A stretch of 64,000 bases of DNA from positions 62,001-126,000 of the forward strand of contig JAAVVA010000006.1 of the NCBI GenBank assembly GCA_018449715.1, written 5' to 3'. Every line of letters starts with the position of its first letter. The stretch's first letter is position 1. The position numbers were made by a program, and so were the translations under genes. The notes beneath the pieces were generated by a model. The model ran no database searches. It was not told the DNA's origin and worked only from the letters and a program-made list of their open reading frames with translations. Source of the stretch: Acidobacteriaceae bacterium dw_441 (GTDB lineage Bacteria; Acidobacteriota; Terriglobia; Terriglobales; Acidobacteriaceae). This document shows positions 63,115 to 64,000 of the stretch, in pieces.

Positions 63115-64000
63115 TCACTTCACATGTAGTAGGACCAGTGCATTCGGCCCAAGCGTAAGTGTGAGGGAGTTGTTCTTCAGCGATATCTCTTCTGGAGAAC
63201 TAGGCTCCGACTTCTCATTCAGCTCTTTTACCTGTGCCTCCGTAGGACTGACAGGAGAACCCAGTGCTTTGTAAAACGGCGTAACGTTGCCATGCTCTTC
63301 ATCCACACGTTGGACCGTCGCCCTTGCCTTCGGCGAAAAGCCTTGGAAATGAAGCGTCATCGTCGTGGAATGAGGGGTAGTTGTGGGAGGCACGAGATTC
63401 CAGACCATGATTGCCAGCGAACCATCCGCTAACTTCGTAACAATCGCGTTTTTGGAGTCATTTGCAATGCGCTGTGTGCCGAGTTGATGCAACAGTGCAA
63501 AGTCATAAAATGCTGGTTTATTGATTCCCCCCACTGCACGCAGACCGAAGTGCTGGAATGGGGCCTGCGGTGGACCACCTTCCTCGAACACCTCCGAAAA
63601 GGTCCAGAACGAAAGATACTGCACCTTGCCATCACTCTCCCGAATGACATTCGCAACAGCAGGACCAACATACGGCGTTTCTCGAGCATCCTTTTCAGAG
63701 ACGACATTCCATTCCGTCCAAAGCAATGGGAGATGCGGACTTGGCGAATGATCTATTTCGTCACGTACCTTCTCGATCACTGCACTCATAATTTCTTCTG
63801 GTGCAATGGGGATATCTTTCCCCAACAGGCGCGATGCCGGCTCATCCGCATAACCGTGAGTGGAAACAAAATCCACGGGAACAGAGTTGTCTGCACAAAA
63901 CTTCAAAAAATCCGGAATCCACGCAGCAGCTGCGGTCGCAGGGCCTCCTACACGCAAGCGCGGGCTAACGCTTTTCACATCGCGCACGGTGTGGGCGTAC
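63115..64000 (-). CDS. Partial GH39 family glycosidase (beta-xylosidase-like), C-terminal part
   Basis: The start lies beyond the right edge; about 295 residues are visible. LPLLWTEWNV carries the GH39 nucleophile glutamate, and PVDFVSTHGYADEP belongs to the barrel. The C-terminal beta-sandwich (SLAIMVWNLVPP, TLTLGPNALVLLHVK) is as in bacterial xylosidases and alpha-L-iduronidase relatives. It is upstream of the LacI gene on the same strand and is likely part of the same locus acting on xylan- or arabinan-like material. Confidence 0.88.
   Translation of the reverse strand, partial: YAHTVRDVKSVSPRLRVGGPATAAAAWIPDFLKFCADNSVPVDFVSTHGYADEPASRLLGKDIPIAPEEIMSAVIEKVRDEIDHSPSPHLPLLWTEWNVVSEKDARETPYVGPAVANVIRESDGKVQYLSFWTFSEVFEEGGPPQAPFQHFGLRAVGGINKPAFYDFALLHQLGTQRIANDSKNAIVTKLADGSLAIMVWNLVPPTTTPHSTTMTLHFQGFSPKARATVQRVDEEHGNVTPFYKALGSPVSPTEAQVKELNEKSEPSSPEEISLKNNSLTLTLGPNALVLLHVK

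Overview
Organism. This is a high-GC Gram-negative chromosome segment. The best guess is Acidobacteriota, class Terriglobia (a Granulicella/Terriglobus/Edaphobacter-like member). This rests on gene content and style: a long nuo operon with separate nuoC and nuoD, a split atp locus, a Mn-type DtxR regulator beside mntH, DUF1800/DUF1501 pairs, an archaic (SCPU) chaperone-usher pilus, and glycoside hydrolases of families 3, 39 and 172. The assignment is inference; no rRNA gene lies in the window.

Layout. 1-6.3 kb: housekeeping genes, namely a partial membrane protein, an APC permease, glgA, rsmA, a secreted unknown, ruvC and thiG, with a possible structured leader upstream of thiG. 6.7-10.6 kb: a manganese module (mntR, mntH, an OprB-like porin) with two matching 14-bp dyads as candidate MntR operators. 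10.6-11.6 kb: a prepilin peptidase. 11.6-26.9 kb: complex I in the order nuoA-C-D-(100-aa protein)-E-(acyltransferase)-F-G-H-J-(37-aa membrane peptide)-K-L-M-N, led by a strong sigma70-like promoter at the nuoA start codon and closed by a strong terminator. nuoB and nuoI are absent. 26.9-28.2 kb: copC-copD, reverse strand. 28.3-30.2 kb: atpZ-atpI-atpB-atpE, reverse strand, only the Fo a and c subunits plus helpers. 30.2-43.6 kb: lysS, an Rrf2 regulator, a YmdB phosphodiesterase, a secreted 441-aa protein, smc, a membrane protein, purC-cvpA, a Fis-type regulator and a TPR-secretin. 43.6-43.9 kb: tRNA-Gly(GCC) and tRNA-Cys(GCA).

After the tRNA pair the character changes. GC falls visibly, spacers lengthen and decayed genes appear (a PIN-domain remnant). 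This accessory part holds a CSS-EAL c-di-GMP phosphodiesterase, a four-gene archaic chaperone-usher pilus operon, a winged-helix/AAA regulator that seems cut short, a DUF1800-DUF1501 pair, and a sugar-polymer locus (GH172, MFS transporter, GH3, LacI regulator, partial GH39).

How it fits together. Complex I and the Fo genes build and use the proton (or ion) gradient. CopC/CopD handle copper and MntR/MntH manganese. The EAL enzyme beside the pilus operon suggests c-di-GMP control of attachment. The last locus looks like regulated breakdown of pentose- or fructose-containing glycans. The strongest oddities are the complex I operon without nuoB/nuoI but with three extra genes, the triplicated ribosome-binding-site/start-codon repeat at the purC-cvpA junction, a roughly 90-residue acidic insertion in the SMC head, and the thiG leader region. 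No CRISPR array, prophage or insertion sequence was seen.
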